A stretch of 64,000 bases of DNA from Litoditis marina (Eukaryota > Nematoda > Chromadorea > Rhabditida > Rhabditidae), in contig OZ038436.1 in NCBI GenBank assembly GCA_964036275.1, positions 13,791,904 through 13,855,903 on the forward strand, in the 5' to 3' direction. The position numbers and the translations under genes are program-made. Shown here piece after piece: positions 25,601 through 36,755 of this stretch. Each line of letters opens with the position of its first letter. Within the stretch, counting starts at the first letter, position 1. Under the pieces are notes generated by a model. The model did not search any database. It saw only the letters and a list, made by a program, of their open reading frames with translations, and was not told the origin of the DNA.

Positions 25601-27448
25601 CACATTCCACAGTTTTCTCCAAGCAATACACTCCTTATATTTAGTTACGTTGAGGTTGAGGTCCATCGCTTTGTAACTGGCATCTATCCAAAGAACTGTT
25701 CTGGAATAACCAATATTTTTATCTAAAGATTGAGAGGTGAGAAACTTCCCAGTATTACAGCTCAATCCCAGCACACAAAAGTAGCCACTAATATTCCGTA
25801 CGAACCTCGCTAGCAACTTTATCAGAAAACCAAAAAAAACTCAAGTGAGTTTCTACCCTGCGAGCGTTCAACATAACAAGCTTACGAATGGAAATAGATG
25901 AGATGGCAGTATAAGAATGAGGTGTTGACCTACTTGTTGGTCTTCTCGTCCCCCAGTTCTTCTTCGGCGGCTCGCGTCAGGTTCTGAACATCTTTCGTCG
26001 CTTGAAGCAGCTCGGCAACAGCTAAACAAAACATGAACTAGAGAGAACAGAAACGGCTGTGTTGTATCTACACGAACAGGCACCGTAGCGAAGTCTCCTA
26101 CAAAAGGTCAGCTTCGAGCTGAACTATCTCGACACTACCTGACCCCGATTTGGATTACCCCCACTATGCTTAAACATGGAAAGTTGGTAACTATGTGGCC
26201 AGACTGTGACAAAGCTCTCAATCAGGGTGAGCTCACCACTTTCATGACTTTGCTACGGTGCCAGAAACGGCTGGGTTGTCACGCAACTTAGTTTTGGGCT
26301 CAGGACTGAAATGAGCCGAGAGAATACTGAAAAGTAATCATACAGTGTAACGCTAGATGCACAGTATCACCCACTTCGCCTGGTACGAAGATTGGAAAAT
26401 TATCTGGGTTCCTCGTTTTTGGTGGCCATCGAAAGATAAAAGTCATTACATTCATTCCTGACAAAAAACTATTCGGTACCGTCTTTCTCCTTGTGTTTCT
26501 TCACTTTCATCAGTCGCGGGGAATGAGTCGACGTTGTTGTGGACGCATCAGAAGAAGTCGTAGTTTTTGTGCTGTAAGGCAGGGTTCATACTTTTTGCTG
26601 CCAACTTTGGCAGCAGCAGCAGCAACATGCAAAGTGTGATTATCGATCGTGCTGCCGGCAGCAAGCAGCAACAATCTGCTGCCAACTCTGCGTTCATACT
26701 TTTTGCTGCCAACTCACGCGGCATTTGTTGCAGTCGGCAGCAATTTGCTGCCGACTCGAGCAGCAATTGCAGTTTGGTCGCTAGCAAACTGCATGACATG
26801 TAGCCAACTCCTTACAATCCATGAAACAATGTTTTTACTTATTTTCCAACATTTTTTAAAGTTTTTTTTCACGGTAGGAAAGACACATGTTTCGCTTCAT
26901 TCCAAGGGTGTCAGGTGAATTTGTTGATGACATCTATAGTTTAGCTCGTTGGACGGCTGAATGTTGCACACTAGTCAATACAAGATTGAGCCCGATGCGC
27001 AAAACACGAAAACTGTGCTGTATTTGCAAATCAAACTACATCTTTTAGTCGTTGCTAACGGAAAGGCGGGAGGGTATTGTATATCTCACTTTCCGCTGTG
27101 TACGCACACATATCTTCGATTCCAATTTGATTCTTCGACATGTTGTAATAGCGCAGTGGTGAGCGCCCTGCTACCAAACTTTTGCTCGCAGGTTCGATTC
27201 CGTCGAGAGACAGAAGTTTATAAATTGGGCACGCACTATACACCGTATGATTTGGAGTGTGTTCAATTATGACGTTTGACCTACTTCTCTTTTTCCTTTT
27301 CCTGTGATTCTTCTTCCGGCCAGTCTAAGCCGGAATTGTCCTCGAATACTTTCTGAGATTGACTGACCCTCCGTCTCGCCGAGGAGAGCGTAGAGAAAGA
27401 GAGAAGAAGGAGAAGGATCAGAGAAAAACCGGGACTACGAGGCGACAT
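16309..27448 (-). CDS. Cys-loop ligand-gated ion channel with long acidic N-terminal extension
   Basis: Exons in transcript order: 27448-27285, 26571-26480, 26021-25934, 25700-25580, 25353-25216, 24974-24852, 24333-24209, 23581-23494, 23145-22820, 22506-22428, 22227-22162, 21818-21705, 21431-21353, 21022-20884, 20333-20186, 19904-19818, 19263-19130, 19000-18918, 18679-18539, 18212-18109, 17717-17592, 17296-17198, 16905-16814, 16423-16309; all phases fit, 956 residues. A signal peptide (residues 1-23, run of Leu) is followed by about 555 Glu/Asp-rich residues with no known fold. The ligand-binding domain starts near 580. The Cys-loop is C711-x13-C725, and a second Cys pair brackets TRKSGEFSC. 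M1 contains YIPTSLALMFSW; M2 begins EGRIGVAITVLLTLSTES where anion channels have PAR; M3 and M4 follow with a short (~35-residue) cytoplasmic loop. Family: glycine/glutamate/GABA-type receptor relatives at the plasma membrane. Ligand and ion are unknown. An alternative acceptor for exon 8 lies at 23584. Confidence 0.9.
16438..16635 (+). mobile_element. tRNA-like 197-bp element, copy 2
   Basis: Lies in the last intron of the channel gene, antisense to it, and starts 14 bp from the last exon. TATAG and CTATA ends, A-box TAGCGCAGTGGTTAG and B-box GGTTCGATTCC are all present. Confidence 0.8.
16709..16775. repeat. TTGTAGTTTG hairpin element in channel last intron
   Basis: Ends TTGTAGTTTGATC and TTCAAACTACA. 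Internal arms also pair partly (TTTTCCGGTCAACAACCG region). Confidence 0.6.
19527..19840. repeat. Three tandem 105-bp copies at an exon-intron boundary
   Basis: Units start at 19527, 19632 and 19737 and differ by about one base in 105. Each contains the last 21 bases of channel exon 16 (residues KPILVKE) plus its GTGATC donor and the start of intron 16. Only the copy nearest the exon is in the model. The unit is 35 codons long and two minus-strand frames stay open through all copies, which produces spurious 136-codon frames. Confidence 0.92.
21059..21114. repeat. TTGTAGTTTG-family hairpin in channel intron 13
   Basis: Ends TGTAGTTTGAA and CAAACTACG, followed by a GGGCAACATATATAGG motif as in other copies. 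Confidence 0.55.
22640..22712. repeat. CT microsatellite in channel intron 9
   Basis: (CT)n-rich tract between exons 9 and 10. On the transcribed strand it is GA-rich. Confidence 0.85.
23841..23908. repeat. TTGTAGTTTG-family hairpin in channel intron 7
   Basis: Ends TGTAGTTTGAACTCG and TGAAACTACA. Sits 60 bp from a 237-bp TATAG element. Confidence 0.55.
23971..24207. mobile_element. 237-bp TATAG element, copy A1, abutting a splice donor
   Basis: Ends TATAGTCTGTTTCACC and AAACTATA, with inner inverted CTACAGTAAT / ATTACTGTAG motifs. In the minus-strand transcript it starts at the second base of intron 7, so the donor AG|GTATAG is largely element sequence. Confidence 0.85.
24614..24850. mobile_element. 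237-bp TATAG element, copy A2, abutting a splice donor
   Basis: Ends TATAGTTTGTTCC and GGTGAAACAGAGTATA. In the transcript it begins at base two of intron 6 (AAG|GTATAC). It is nearly identical, in the opposite orientation, to the copy at 45444-45679. Confidence 0.85.
26079..26262. mobile_element. GGCACCGTAG element, copy F1
   Basis: 184 bp with terminal inverted repeats GGCACCGTAGCGAAGTC and GACTTTGCTACGGTGCC. Lies in channel intron 2, 58 bp before exon 3. A direct repeat AGAAACGGCTGKGTTGT occurs close to both ends (near 26049 and 26263). Confidence 0.85.
26580..26790. repeat. GCTGCC/GCAGCA-rich repeat in channel intron 1
   Basis: The phrase GTTCATACTTTTTGCTGCC occurs twice, near 26584 and 26691, among many GCAGCA and GCTGCC triplet-like runs. 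It ends about 10 bp from the exon 2 acceptor. No match to a known family is claimed. Confidence 0.7.
27044..27240 (+). mobile_element. tRNA-like 197-bp element, copy 3
   Basis: In channel intron 1, antisense to the gene. A-box TAGCGCAGTGGTGAG and B-box GGTTCGATTCC are present, and it ends GCACTATA. Confidence 0.8.
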
Positions 27449-29089
27449 TTCTAGAAAACAGCAAGTCTACTGCCAAATGAAGAAATAGAAGAGAAAATAC
27501 GTATATCTTGAGTGTTTCTGTAGTTGAAACCTATAAGTATCTCCACTGTTCTTGATTCTTTATTGGAGAAGGCGTAGAAAAAATAAAAGTGTGCTTGGTC
27601 CATATTCGTTTCAAAGGAAGGGGAAGAGGATAACTCACAAAAGTTTGGTGGTTTTGGAAACCTCACGAAAAGTGTTACAACTTAATTTGGTGCGCAATCA
27701 TCTGGTTGACAAGTTGTAACTTTTTTTTACATTTGGCGAAGAAACCCATATAATTGCTGCGCAAGATCAAGTGGGTTATTGATTTTATGTTGTACGTGGG
27801 AAAGATTTCAATTGAAAACCATAGAATGTACACGAATTCAGCTAAAACAAGTACCTATCAGTACCAAATACACATATAACAATACAATATAATCTGAATA
27901 AAACTACAACTTCCTCAGGTTATATGAAGGTGTAAGAGACTTTTAATTAAAATGGTTGTGTTAATGGAAACTTCTAGCAGAAACTGTATTTAAGAGAAAA
28001 TATGAACACCATAAAGACTCCTAGTAACAAAGTGCACGAATTATTGTCCTCACGTTCTCACGTTTCACGTATCTATTTACAAGTAGTAAAATAGAAAGGA
28101 ATGGTAGCAGGATACTTCGCATTAGTTGCAAATGGCAAGAAGACCGGTTGAATTGGGGGAAAGAAGAGATGGCGGGTTATAATTGGATCAGTTCAGAAAA
28201 AGGTGAAAATGGTAGCAAACATTTCTCTAGACAGAAATGTGGAAGGAACATCAAATAAGACGAGTCAAATGTATTTTCACATAGAACACGTGATACACAT
28301 CAGAACTCAGAAACGTAAGAAGTGCACATTCCTGATGTTTCTTTACTTTTTTTCAGGTTGAACATAGAAACCCATGTTGACATAGATACCTTACTAATTT
28401 TTCAACTCTGTATGAAACTAAATATTCTGCTCGATTCAATGAGCAGCAAATAATTATCATCAGATTTCTTCCTCATAGATACACCAAATTTTCGAGTTTG
28501 TACTAAATTGATCGGTATAAAGGCACGTTATCAATTTTTTTTAAATTTTTTCTGTTCAGCAGGGTACTCCTGAATCATTGTCAATATAATGAAAGCAACC
28601 CCTTGTAAATTTTCGAAAATTCATTTCCTACCATCGGTTGAAAACTGAGATCATCACAAGGACTAGCAACAAAATGAGCTGATAAAGTGAACACGGGCTT
28701 TTCTAAGTCGAAGTTACAGAAGTAACGTTAGCCATTTTAAATTCGAGATATACTGTAAAAGAGACTAGATTCAATTAAATCATACTAAAAATGTGAGTAA
28801 ACAAAATAAAAACATCAAAACAATTGAAAGTTATCACAAGAGTTAGCAGTTTTGGTAGAAAAATAGCGGCAGAATGCGTTGAAGCTGGAAAGACGAAGTA
28901 ACATTGTTCGAGAAAGAATAGGCATAACAATATAAAACACAGCAAAAAACAGGGAGAACATGGGATAAAATGAAGAGAAGTTGGGTTAATTCATTCACTA
29001 GCAGTGTGCAACTAATCAAATACGTAGAAAACGTGACTGCTGATGTTTTTCACGTGTTTTACGTGACTATACCATTAACGTCTAGTCTA
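27449..29089. other. Gap between channel start and rapsyn stop
   Basis: AT-rich, no exon signals beyond chance. It would hold the channel promoter and rapsyn 3' UTR. A degenerate copy of the CAGAACTCAGAAACGT / AGTGCAC repeat phrase occurs near 28290-28330 (see the 28-bp array at 48033). Confidence 0.6.
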
Positions 29090-32000
29090 TTACACGTCAG
29101 TTATGGTGGGAGCTCGTGAGAAGACCAGCGGGCCATTCTCGTGAAGCTCCATGGGAGGGGGCATTCCCACTATAGACGAGGAAGGCAGTCCTTGCTGGAA
29201 AAATATAAAAAAAGTGATATTTTGCTTTGTGGAATAACTACTTCAACATAATTATGTAAGCGTTCAAAGAAAATATAGTCTTTTTTGTGTAGAAAAACTA
29301 CCACTTTATAATTTCGGTACTCCATTATTTCTATGCTTATTTCTATGCCCCAATGATAGGACAATTCGTTAGCACATCGAGGTATCAATGATAGGCCACA
29401 GATTTCTCTTGGAGCTCAGCGAGTTATGCGCGTGGGATCGTCTCTTCACATCTTTTGTAAATATTACTATATAGTATAGTCGCCATTTTCCCCAAAAAGA
29501 CAGCCCAGGGTTCGATTGATTGAGCGATGCGAGGCGAGCGGTCGTTGAATATTTGCCAAAAGGCGAGAGAGTGTGTAGATCAATGATACGCAGACTGGCT
29601 GGCCTCTCGCCAAACCCCGCCCCTTACAAAATCGATGGTACGGTGTCCACAACGGTTTGACAAATCCTATAACTACTATCGAAATTTCGATTCTAAGCAC
29701 TGTCACATATCGTTTATAATCCTCTTCCAGTTTGCAATCATACAAGTGAAAAACGTGAACCAGAAACGTGAAAAAAAACGAAAATTTCTACCTTGGTGCA
29801 ACACGGTTTTCTCGGGGGTGGCGGAGGCTTCTTACTATCTCGTTTCAATGTTTCATCTCCTTTGCTCTCCATTCTATCCAGGGTTCGATTAAGTCGATCG
29901 ATATCACGCTCAGTATTCCTGAAAAAAGAGAGACCTAAAAACAGAGACAATAATATAAGAAAGAATATACAAGTCGATGTCATTACAACACAAGTCCAAC
30001 TGGATACTGTGGGAAATTATTAGAAATGAGGGTTACCGTATGCTCTTAGTTAGAAAATAGCACCTACCTGGATTGTTTCGGTGGTCGAGTGAGGGTGGCA
30101 TCGTTTTCAATCTGTGCCTCTACCAGGGGAGTTCGAATACCTCCATAGGGACCGGCACACAACGGGTTCGATGCTGGAACAACTTCATTCACTCTTTAGC
30201 TTATTGATAATCAAAGTCTATACGGTGAAAATTGGCCACTGTGTCTCTGCGCTTGTCGTTTGATCCTGTTTTCCGGTCAAAATTTGAAAATTATGTTGTG
30301 TAGTGATCAAATTACAACATATTTTTGATAATTCCTCATGGATTCGAACGTAAACTCACTGGATGGCGTTTGCAGCTCGACGGTAGAGCAGATACTGGGT
30401 GTTCTCATGGAGATGTTGTCTGAGAGAACGGCGCGACATCTACATTTCGGGCAGGTCTGGTCCTCCCGCTCCAGAAGGAACGTGTGCAGACAACGCTCGT
30501 GGAAAATATGGGAACAGCGAAGGGCTTGCAACGAGTCGTCTTTCAGACCGTACCTAAACGGGGGGTTAAAAACAAAAAAATACTAATTTGTTCCTAAACT
30601 ATTTTTAGAAACTGGTTCGCAAACGACAAACATACACTTTCGAAAATATTCCATATATGTGTCAGTCGAACACAGTGATATAGCATATAACAACCGATAT
30701 TCATAAAAAAACATCCCTATAATACCAATATAGTGGTAGACCATTTCAAATGAGCGGAGAGCACAGCGCGTAAATTTTGGACAGAAAATTCATTTCACGG
30801 GAATCGAACCCGTGGCTAGTAGGATTGTATAGTCTGTTTCACGAAACAATAGCCCTCTACAGTAAGATAATAAAACTTACAAGTGAATTTATCATATCTT
30901 GTAGTTGTTAAACATAGTTAAAACTTTGTGATTTAGTTTTCCACGTTGGGTACTACTGAGCATACAAAAGAGTGAAACTTAAATTCTGTTTGTTGATTAG
31001 ATAAATGCGTTTGAATTTTGGAAAGATTACTGTAGAAAGTCATCGATTGGTGAAACGAACTATAGTACCGCCACACTGTCACTGCGCTAAATGGGCCAAC
31101 CTCTGCAATGCTCGGGAAGAATAGATATGTGAACAACTCTAGATATTGAACTAAATGAAAGCACTCCTAGTAAGGAATTATGACGGTAGATTTAAAACGT
31201 TTCAAGATAGTTAATAAAAAATAGTAGAGTAGTTAAAACATTTGTTCGGAAGTTTTCAACTTTTTGAAAATGTTTTATGAAAAAAAGCCTCCCATTTTTA
31301 TATTTCTTTTGTTCTTATATCTTTGCTATGGCTTGACAATAATAGTTTTGAATGATAGAGCTTATTTAAAAAGAATTAACCAACACTAAATTGAAAATAG
31401 AATGTGAAAGCACAATGCATTGGCAGAACTTCCAAAAATGGTATTGATTGATGCCATCTGCGCGCCCCTGCTAACACCCGGTCAACTTATAACACCGTCT
31501 TTTCACCCGATTATCCGTGGTCCACGACTATAGGGTTAACTCATAATCAATGAGTTCAGTTTTGTGTCGCTGTTACCCTTTTGTGTTAATCAAAATTATA
31601 ACTATCATTATTACTATTACTAATTAGTTTCTAAACTATATTTCCGTACCGTTGTCCGCAAAAGTTGCAGAACAACTCCATTTCCTGGGTCAGCTGGCTG
31701 GCTGCCTTTCTAGCCACTTCCTCACTATCTTCATCGTTCAGCTGAGAATAGAGTTCCGCCAGACGGGAGTGACACTTCAACATCACGTGCTGAACATTAC
31801 AGAGGTTAGATAATGTAAGAATATAGAATAATGATAAAAATTTATTACTCAACGGTTGTAACAAATCAAATACTCCTACATCAAAACGTATCCCTAATGG
31901 TTGTGTTAAATGCACAATTGCAGTCCATTGACATAGTAATGTGAAACCTGAAGTCAGGTGGATGGTGGGAACTTTCTTCAGTGTTCAGAGTTCAGTTGCA

Positions 32001-35000
32001 CACATTCTATGTTACTACTAATTGACATATGTTTTCTCTCTCTCTCCCTCACTCTCTTTGGAACTCTCTGTCTCTTCCTGTTTCTATCTCTTTCTCTTTT
32101 TCAATCCTTTTCTCCCGTCAAACCTTGCATCCGAGAACTTTGGCAATTTCGAGACACTTCTTGTTGAGTTGTATGGCCTGACACTCGCATTGACCCGTGT
32201 AATGACTGCGACTTTCCGATGCACTTTTTGCCATGCTCGCCAACACTATCACCTGCAACAATCAGACAATAATAATGATATTATAATCATATCTTTCAGA
32301 GCAACTATTCGATCCGTGTGTGAGTTCATTGAGAGAATAACATCATTACTCCTCTTTTCAGCCAATTGGCAAGACACTCTTGTACCGGTCTTGAGAAGAG
32401 AGTGTGCAAGTCAGAGAGACGCAGACTACCCCAGACTGTCTGTGGTCTCACTGAACTCAACGCTCTCGTGCTTTTGTAGTTTCCTACAGCATATTGAGAC
32501 GCTAATGTAGGTTTGCGGTGTATTCGTCAAGTTTCTCCCCAAATCCGGAAAATGGGGCACACGCTTATTAGAGAAAGAGGGAAGAGACGAAATAAAAGCC
32601 AAACTCGACTTACCTCCCCCATCCTATCGTTCGCTGTTCTCATAATACGAAACGCATCCTCGTAACGAGCCCAAGACTTCTGCAACGAACGAACGAATTA
32701 TAACATTTTATATTTTACTATTATCATTATTGTATTATTAATTTTATCGACTGCAACAAGCGAATTCATAAATTGCTTTTGATCATACTGACAGCCGGCA
32801 TAGGATGTTTTTCGAGTTTTGAAAAACACATTCAGATTTTAAAACTTTTTCGAGTTTTGTGAATGAAATCCAAATTCTTTTGAGATTGAGTTCCGAGGTT
32901 ATGTTAAAAACACTCATTCCACTACGACTGAACGAATTTACCAGTTTCAAGTATTTGATTTCCCTACCGTAATGGTTTCCTTGGCCTCAGACTCTCCCAA
33001 TTCCCTAAATATATCGGCTAGACTACACATACAGCGGGCTTGCAGAGCCTTGTTGCCAGATTCAGAAGAAAGGCGAGTCGCTTCCTGAAAATTCAAATTT
33101 TTGTTCTTATCGATTTTCACATCATGCAAAGCACAGACTTCAACTGTATCGGGTGGTTGCCGTCGTCTGCCTATTTTTTGTGTAGTTAACCATTACATGC
33201 TCTGAGCTCGACCTCTTGAAATAATCAATTGTTCCGGTTGTACTTATTTTTAGGATAACCCTACAAGTACACGTTTGGTCACGTGATTTACGAGTTAATT
33301 TTTAATCAAAAGTTGCGCTGCTTTTTCACCTTTGAAAATAACAAAAACTGTATTTTGTATGAACTAACATCACATGCTTCTTTGGCTTCGACGAGTGATC
33401 CTCGTATTCTAAGGGCGACGGAGAGATGATACAGAATGACACATCTATACTTCGCGTGCACGTCATCGACTGTAACGGACTGAACGATGGCCATCGCGTT
33501 TCGCAGGAATATCAACGCTTTTGTTAGGTCTCTGAAAAACTTTAGAATGGAAAATATAAACTCAGAAGCCGAGTTTTAAACTTGAAAGCGTTTGACAGAT
33601 TAAATGCTGAAAACGTCACTGTTGACTGTAAAAATAGATGAACATAGAAGAGTAGTACTTGTGCAACAATCAAAACTACTTAGATCCAACTCAATTTGTT
33701 TTTTTTCTTATTTCATACTGTAAAACGTTATGTAAAGCAACTCAACGGGCAGTGAAATGATAAAGTGGTCACGTGATCAAAAAACTATCTTTTCTCTACA
33801 ACCTTCGATCGAGAAGCCCTGAAAAATCTGACTAGTTGTCATTTTTTCACAGTTAAAAAGCTGGGAGAAACAGAGAAAAATCGCTCAAGGAAACTACACT
33901 TTTTCACTTTGCAGAGAACTTCAACAGAAACACTCATCAAAATAGAAGAATATGAGTATCAAGTAAGAAGTACAAGTCATCTATAACCTACCGTAACAAC
34001 GTGAAAAGAGAGCCCAGTCCCACACAGATTTGAAGCTCGAGCAGTTTGTCTCCGGTGGTATTGGCCACATTCATAGAGTGCTCGAAACATTCCAACGAAC
34101 TTTGGAACTGTGAACATCCCATGTGGGCCATGGCTATGGCTGTAAAGTGCATTTTATTGTTCCGGTAATCACATAAGGTGATGTTGATATCATTAACAAA
34201 TGTAATGTTTTGCGCACGCTCGTAGTCAGAATCAAAACTTGCTAAAATGTTGAAAGCAGAATTACTGCATGTCTAAGTAGACTCATAAAATGTTTTAAAA
34301 CATCAGTGAAAACTATACCTAAGTGTGCGTAACCAGGAGTCCGAGGATCCATGCTAGGGTGTTGCAAGCTAGCCTTTCCATAGGACAAAGCCTGTAAGCT
34401 TTTTGATGTGAGAGCATACACTTTGAAAAGACAACTCATAAAAAATTATTTAGATAACATCAAAGATGAATTCTGAAGTAACGCCTCCATGCCATGAGGC
34501 GTTTATCAGGACGAATCAAAGTAACCGAGTTTCTTTGTCGAAGATGAGTCGGAAAGAAAAGTAAAAATGAGTAGGACTATACCTTGTCAAAATAAGCCAA
34601 TCTCTAGTAGGCTTTTGCCAGATTGTACGATTTTGTAATAGTACGGTATGGGTCACAGTAGGAATGAAAAATACTATGCATACCTTGCTGAAGTCAGCGA
34701 GTCTCTCATAGGCTTTCGCAAGATTGAGAAACGCCTCGCTCTTCATGTACTCGTCGCTCTTCGTGTTGGCCATCTCCATTTGTAGTTGGGCATAATGCAG
34801 CATGGCCTCGTAGTCGCCGCCGTCACAATAAGCTTGGGCCAGATAACCCAGAGTTATGAAACGGTCCTCCGCGTCACTAAAGTCAATTTACATATTGATT
34901 TTATTGATTAATTTTCAGTGAAATGGTCCTGCGCGTCACTGAAGTCACTATACATATTGATTATATTCGATTTTCGGAGTTTACTCACATCATAAACTAT

Positions 35001-35688
35001 TTAGTGGGGCTCAAACCCTTTCAGGGAACACAGTTTTTTAGTTGGGGGGGGGGGGGGGGGGTGGCTGGTTATTACCGGGATTTTTGTACAATGACTAAAC
35101 AAAATACGTTTATGTTCGTTGATGGCGTATTCGAGTTTCTACATTCCATATATGGTTGCACGTTTTCTATGACCAACCTCAGTCGATTGAGGGCGTTCCT
35201 CCACTTCTGAATGGCATGTGCATGATGTCGCTGATGGTATAGTCGCACACCGGCCTGAAAACGACTATCAGCTGACGAAAGAAGCATTATCTTGTGACTT
35301 TTAGTTATGAAAATCAACTAAAAGTTTATGCTAAATTGTTTTTTGCCTGGGCACCGTAGCAAAGTCGTGAAAGTGGTGAGCTCACCCTAATTTAGAATCT
35401 GATTACAGTCTGGCCACATAGTTGCCAACTTTGTATGTGTAAGCATAGTGCAGGTGGACCAAACTTGGGCGAGGTGCTGACCAGAAAGTTCAGCTCGGAG
35501 CTGACCTTTTTAGGAGACTTTGCTACGGTGCCTGATGTTCTTGTTCGATCATATTTCATTGTATGATAAAAAAGCAAAAAAGAATATATACTGCGTACAC
35601 GTACTGTGATAAATGGATTACAACCACCGTTCGGAACTATTCTTCATCTAGATACCTGCATGTTCTGCTTAGCCAGGCGTTGTCCCAT
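29090..35688 (-). CDS. rpy-1: Rapsyn homologue (receptor-clustering scaffold)
   Basis: Fourteen exons in frame: 35688-35656, 35254-35178, 34876-34684, 34391-34319, 34139-33992, 33531-33369, 33084-32968, 32679-32614, 32252-32124, 31789-31650, 30553-30360, 30173-30068, 29918-29792, 29194-29090; 556 residues. The chosen start gives [13 protein letters not shown], aligning with rapsyn's MGQxxxKQ myristoylated N-terminus; an in-frame upstream ATG (35742, also Met-Gly) follows a TTACAG acceptor and may be used instead. Residues 12-360 are helical TPR-like repeats. Residues 374-417 form RING-H2: CNFC, then CSHIFHERC, then CPKC. Vertebrate rapsyn ends just after the RING; here a tail adds [10 protein letters not shown] (509-518, SH3-type) and a final TDV. 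Rapsyn clusters acetylcholine receptors under the postsynaptic membrane. A channel gene lies downstream on the same strand. Confidence 0.93.
29475..29671. mobile_element. 197-bp TATAGTCGCC element, copy C1
   Basis: Begins TATAGTCGCCATTTTCCCC and ends AATCCTATA. Nearly identical to 45922-46118. Contains a B-box-like GGGTTCGATTG near its start. It lies in the last rapsyn intron. Confidence 0.85.
30787..30816 (-). repeat. tRNA T-arm-like remnant
   Basis: On the minus strand CCACGGGTTCGATTCCCGTG folds as a perfect T-arm, but no matching A-box or acceptor stem is present. It is interrupted by the adjacent 237-bp element. Confidence 0.4.
30828..31064. mobile_element. 237-bp TATAG element, copy A3
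   Basis: Ends TATAGTCTGTTTCACG and GGTGAAACGAACTATA, with inner CTACAGTAAG and GATTACTGTAG motifs. In the 1.1-kb rapsyn intron 10. Confidence 0.85.
34583..34975. repeat. Decayed partial duplications flanking rapsyn exon 3
   Basis: 34583-34615 is a degraded copy (about three quarters identical) of the 3' end of exon 3 including its donor. 34921-34975 is a near copy of the exon's 5' end (34861-34915). The true exon lies between, so both edges have been duplicated into the neighbouring introns. Confidence 0.65.
35044..35061 (+). repeat. G18 homopolymer
   Basis: Eighteen consecutive G in rapsyn intron 2. Similar runs: C21 at 42036, C15 at 49752, C17 at 51534 and G16 at 59413. Confidence 0.9.
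35350..35532. mobile_element. GGCACCGTAG element, copy F2
   Basis: 183 bp with ends GGCACCGTAGCAAAGTC and GACTTTGCTACGGTGCC. Internally similar to F1 in reverse orientation. In rapsyn intron 1. Confidence 0.85.
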
Positions 35689-36560
35689 GTATTTGGATGA
35701 TCTTGACGCACTGATCCAAAAACGTCTCGATTGTACACCCATTGACCTGTAATCAGCAGAATGAGATCAGAAAGTGTATAGAGTGGGTCATAGAAAAGTT
35801 TGAGTTGGTTTTATCTCCTGTGCAACTTTCTTCTGTCTCCTTGTTCTTAGTTGAAATTCGCAATATTTGCTGTGTGCACAGATCAAACTACAACAACAGA
35901 TATAGTCAACCGCTGAGTTTCCCATAACGGTGAGATTTGACCTGGTTCCTCCAGTATTTTCATCATTAAGAGTTATATTGAAAGTGTGAATGTGATAGTA
36001 CTTTTGTGACACGACTCGGTTCTCGCTAATCGCGATTGCTCTTTCTTGATTTATTTCAATGTTTGAAGCAGTTGGCCCTACCCACAGACACTTTGATAAA
36101 CGACCGGACACATAGCGAATACCTGACTTCCTCGTTTTCAGATAAACGCTTTTGCGGTAAAAGAATGGGCGGTGTTTATAAACAAAATTATGAGTCAACA
36201 GTATTTTGTATTTTGTATTTTGTGATATATATCCTCTAATATTTAGAGTGGGTCAGAAATGTAGAACTGCTAGAACTTCGAGTTTGAAATGTCAACTTTT
36301 TGAGAACAACATTATGATCAAAATGAGTTTTTCCGAGTTTATGACAGTTTTGGCTCTTATCAGTTCTTCCAGTCAAGTTTTGAGTACAACATTGAGAGCC
36401 CTAGTGCGAAACAGAACAGGAATACTAAACGTGCAGTAATCAAGGAATATTTCCCGACGATTTGTCACGTTTTTGGTGTTATTTCATTCAAATAGTAAGA
36501 TTTTAGAACTATTTTCATCCTTTTAGGTGACTTTTCTCTTTAGCACTAGTTCATTCTCCT

Positions 36561-36727
36561 CGCACCGTAGCAATGCCATTAGTATCAAGGTCAATCTGAC
36601 CGAGAACATGATCACATTCAGATCAAATTTTTCCCAACTGTCTATGTTTTTTGGTAGGTGATTACAACCCGAGTGGTATTGACAATTCAGCTCAAGAGTG
36701 ACCTTTTGTACCACTTTGCTACGGTGT
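36561..36727. mobile_element. GGCACCGTAG element, copy F3 (diverged)
   Basis: Ends CGCACCGTAGCAATG and CACTTTGCTACGGTG. Shorter and more diverged than the other two copies. Confidence 0.65.
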
Positions 36728-36755
36728 CTTTTCTTTTTTCTCCCTTTCCACTCAC

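Noticed and set aside
35788..36198. 136-codon minus-strand frame upstream of rapsyn
   Set aside because: No splice sites fitting the rapsyn frame, no recognisable motif, AT-rich composition.
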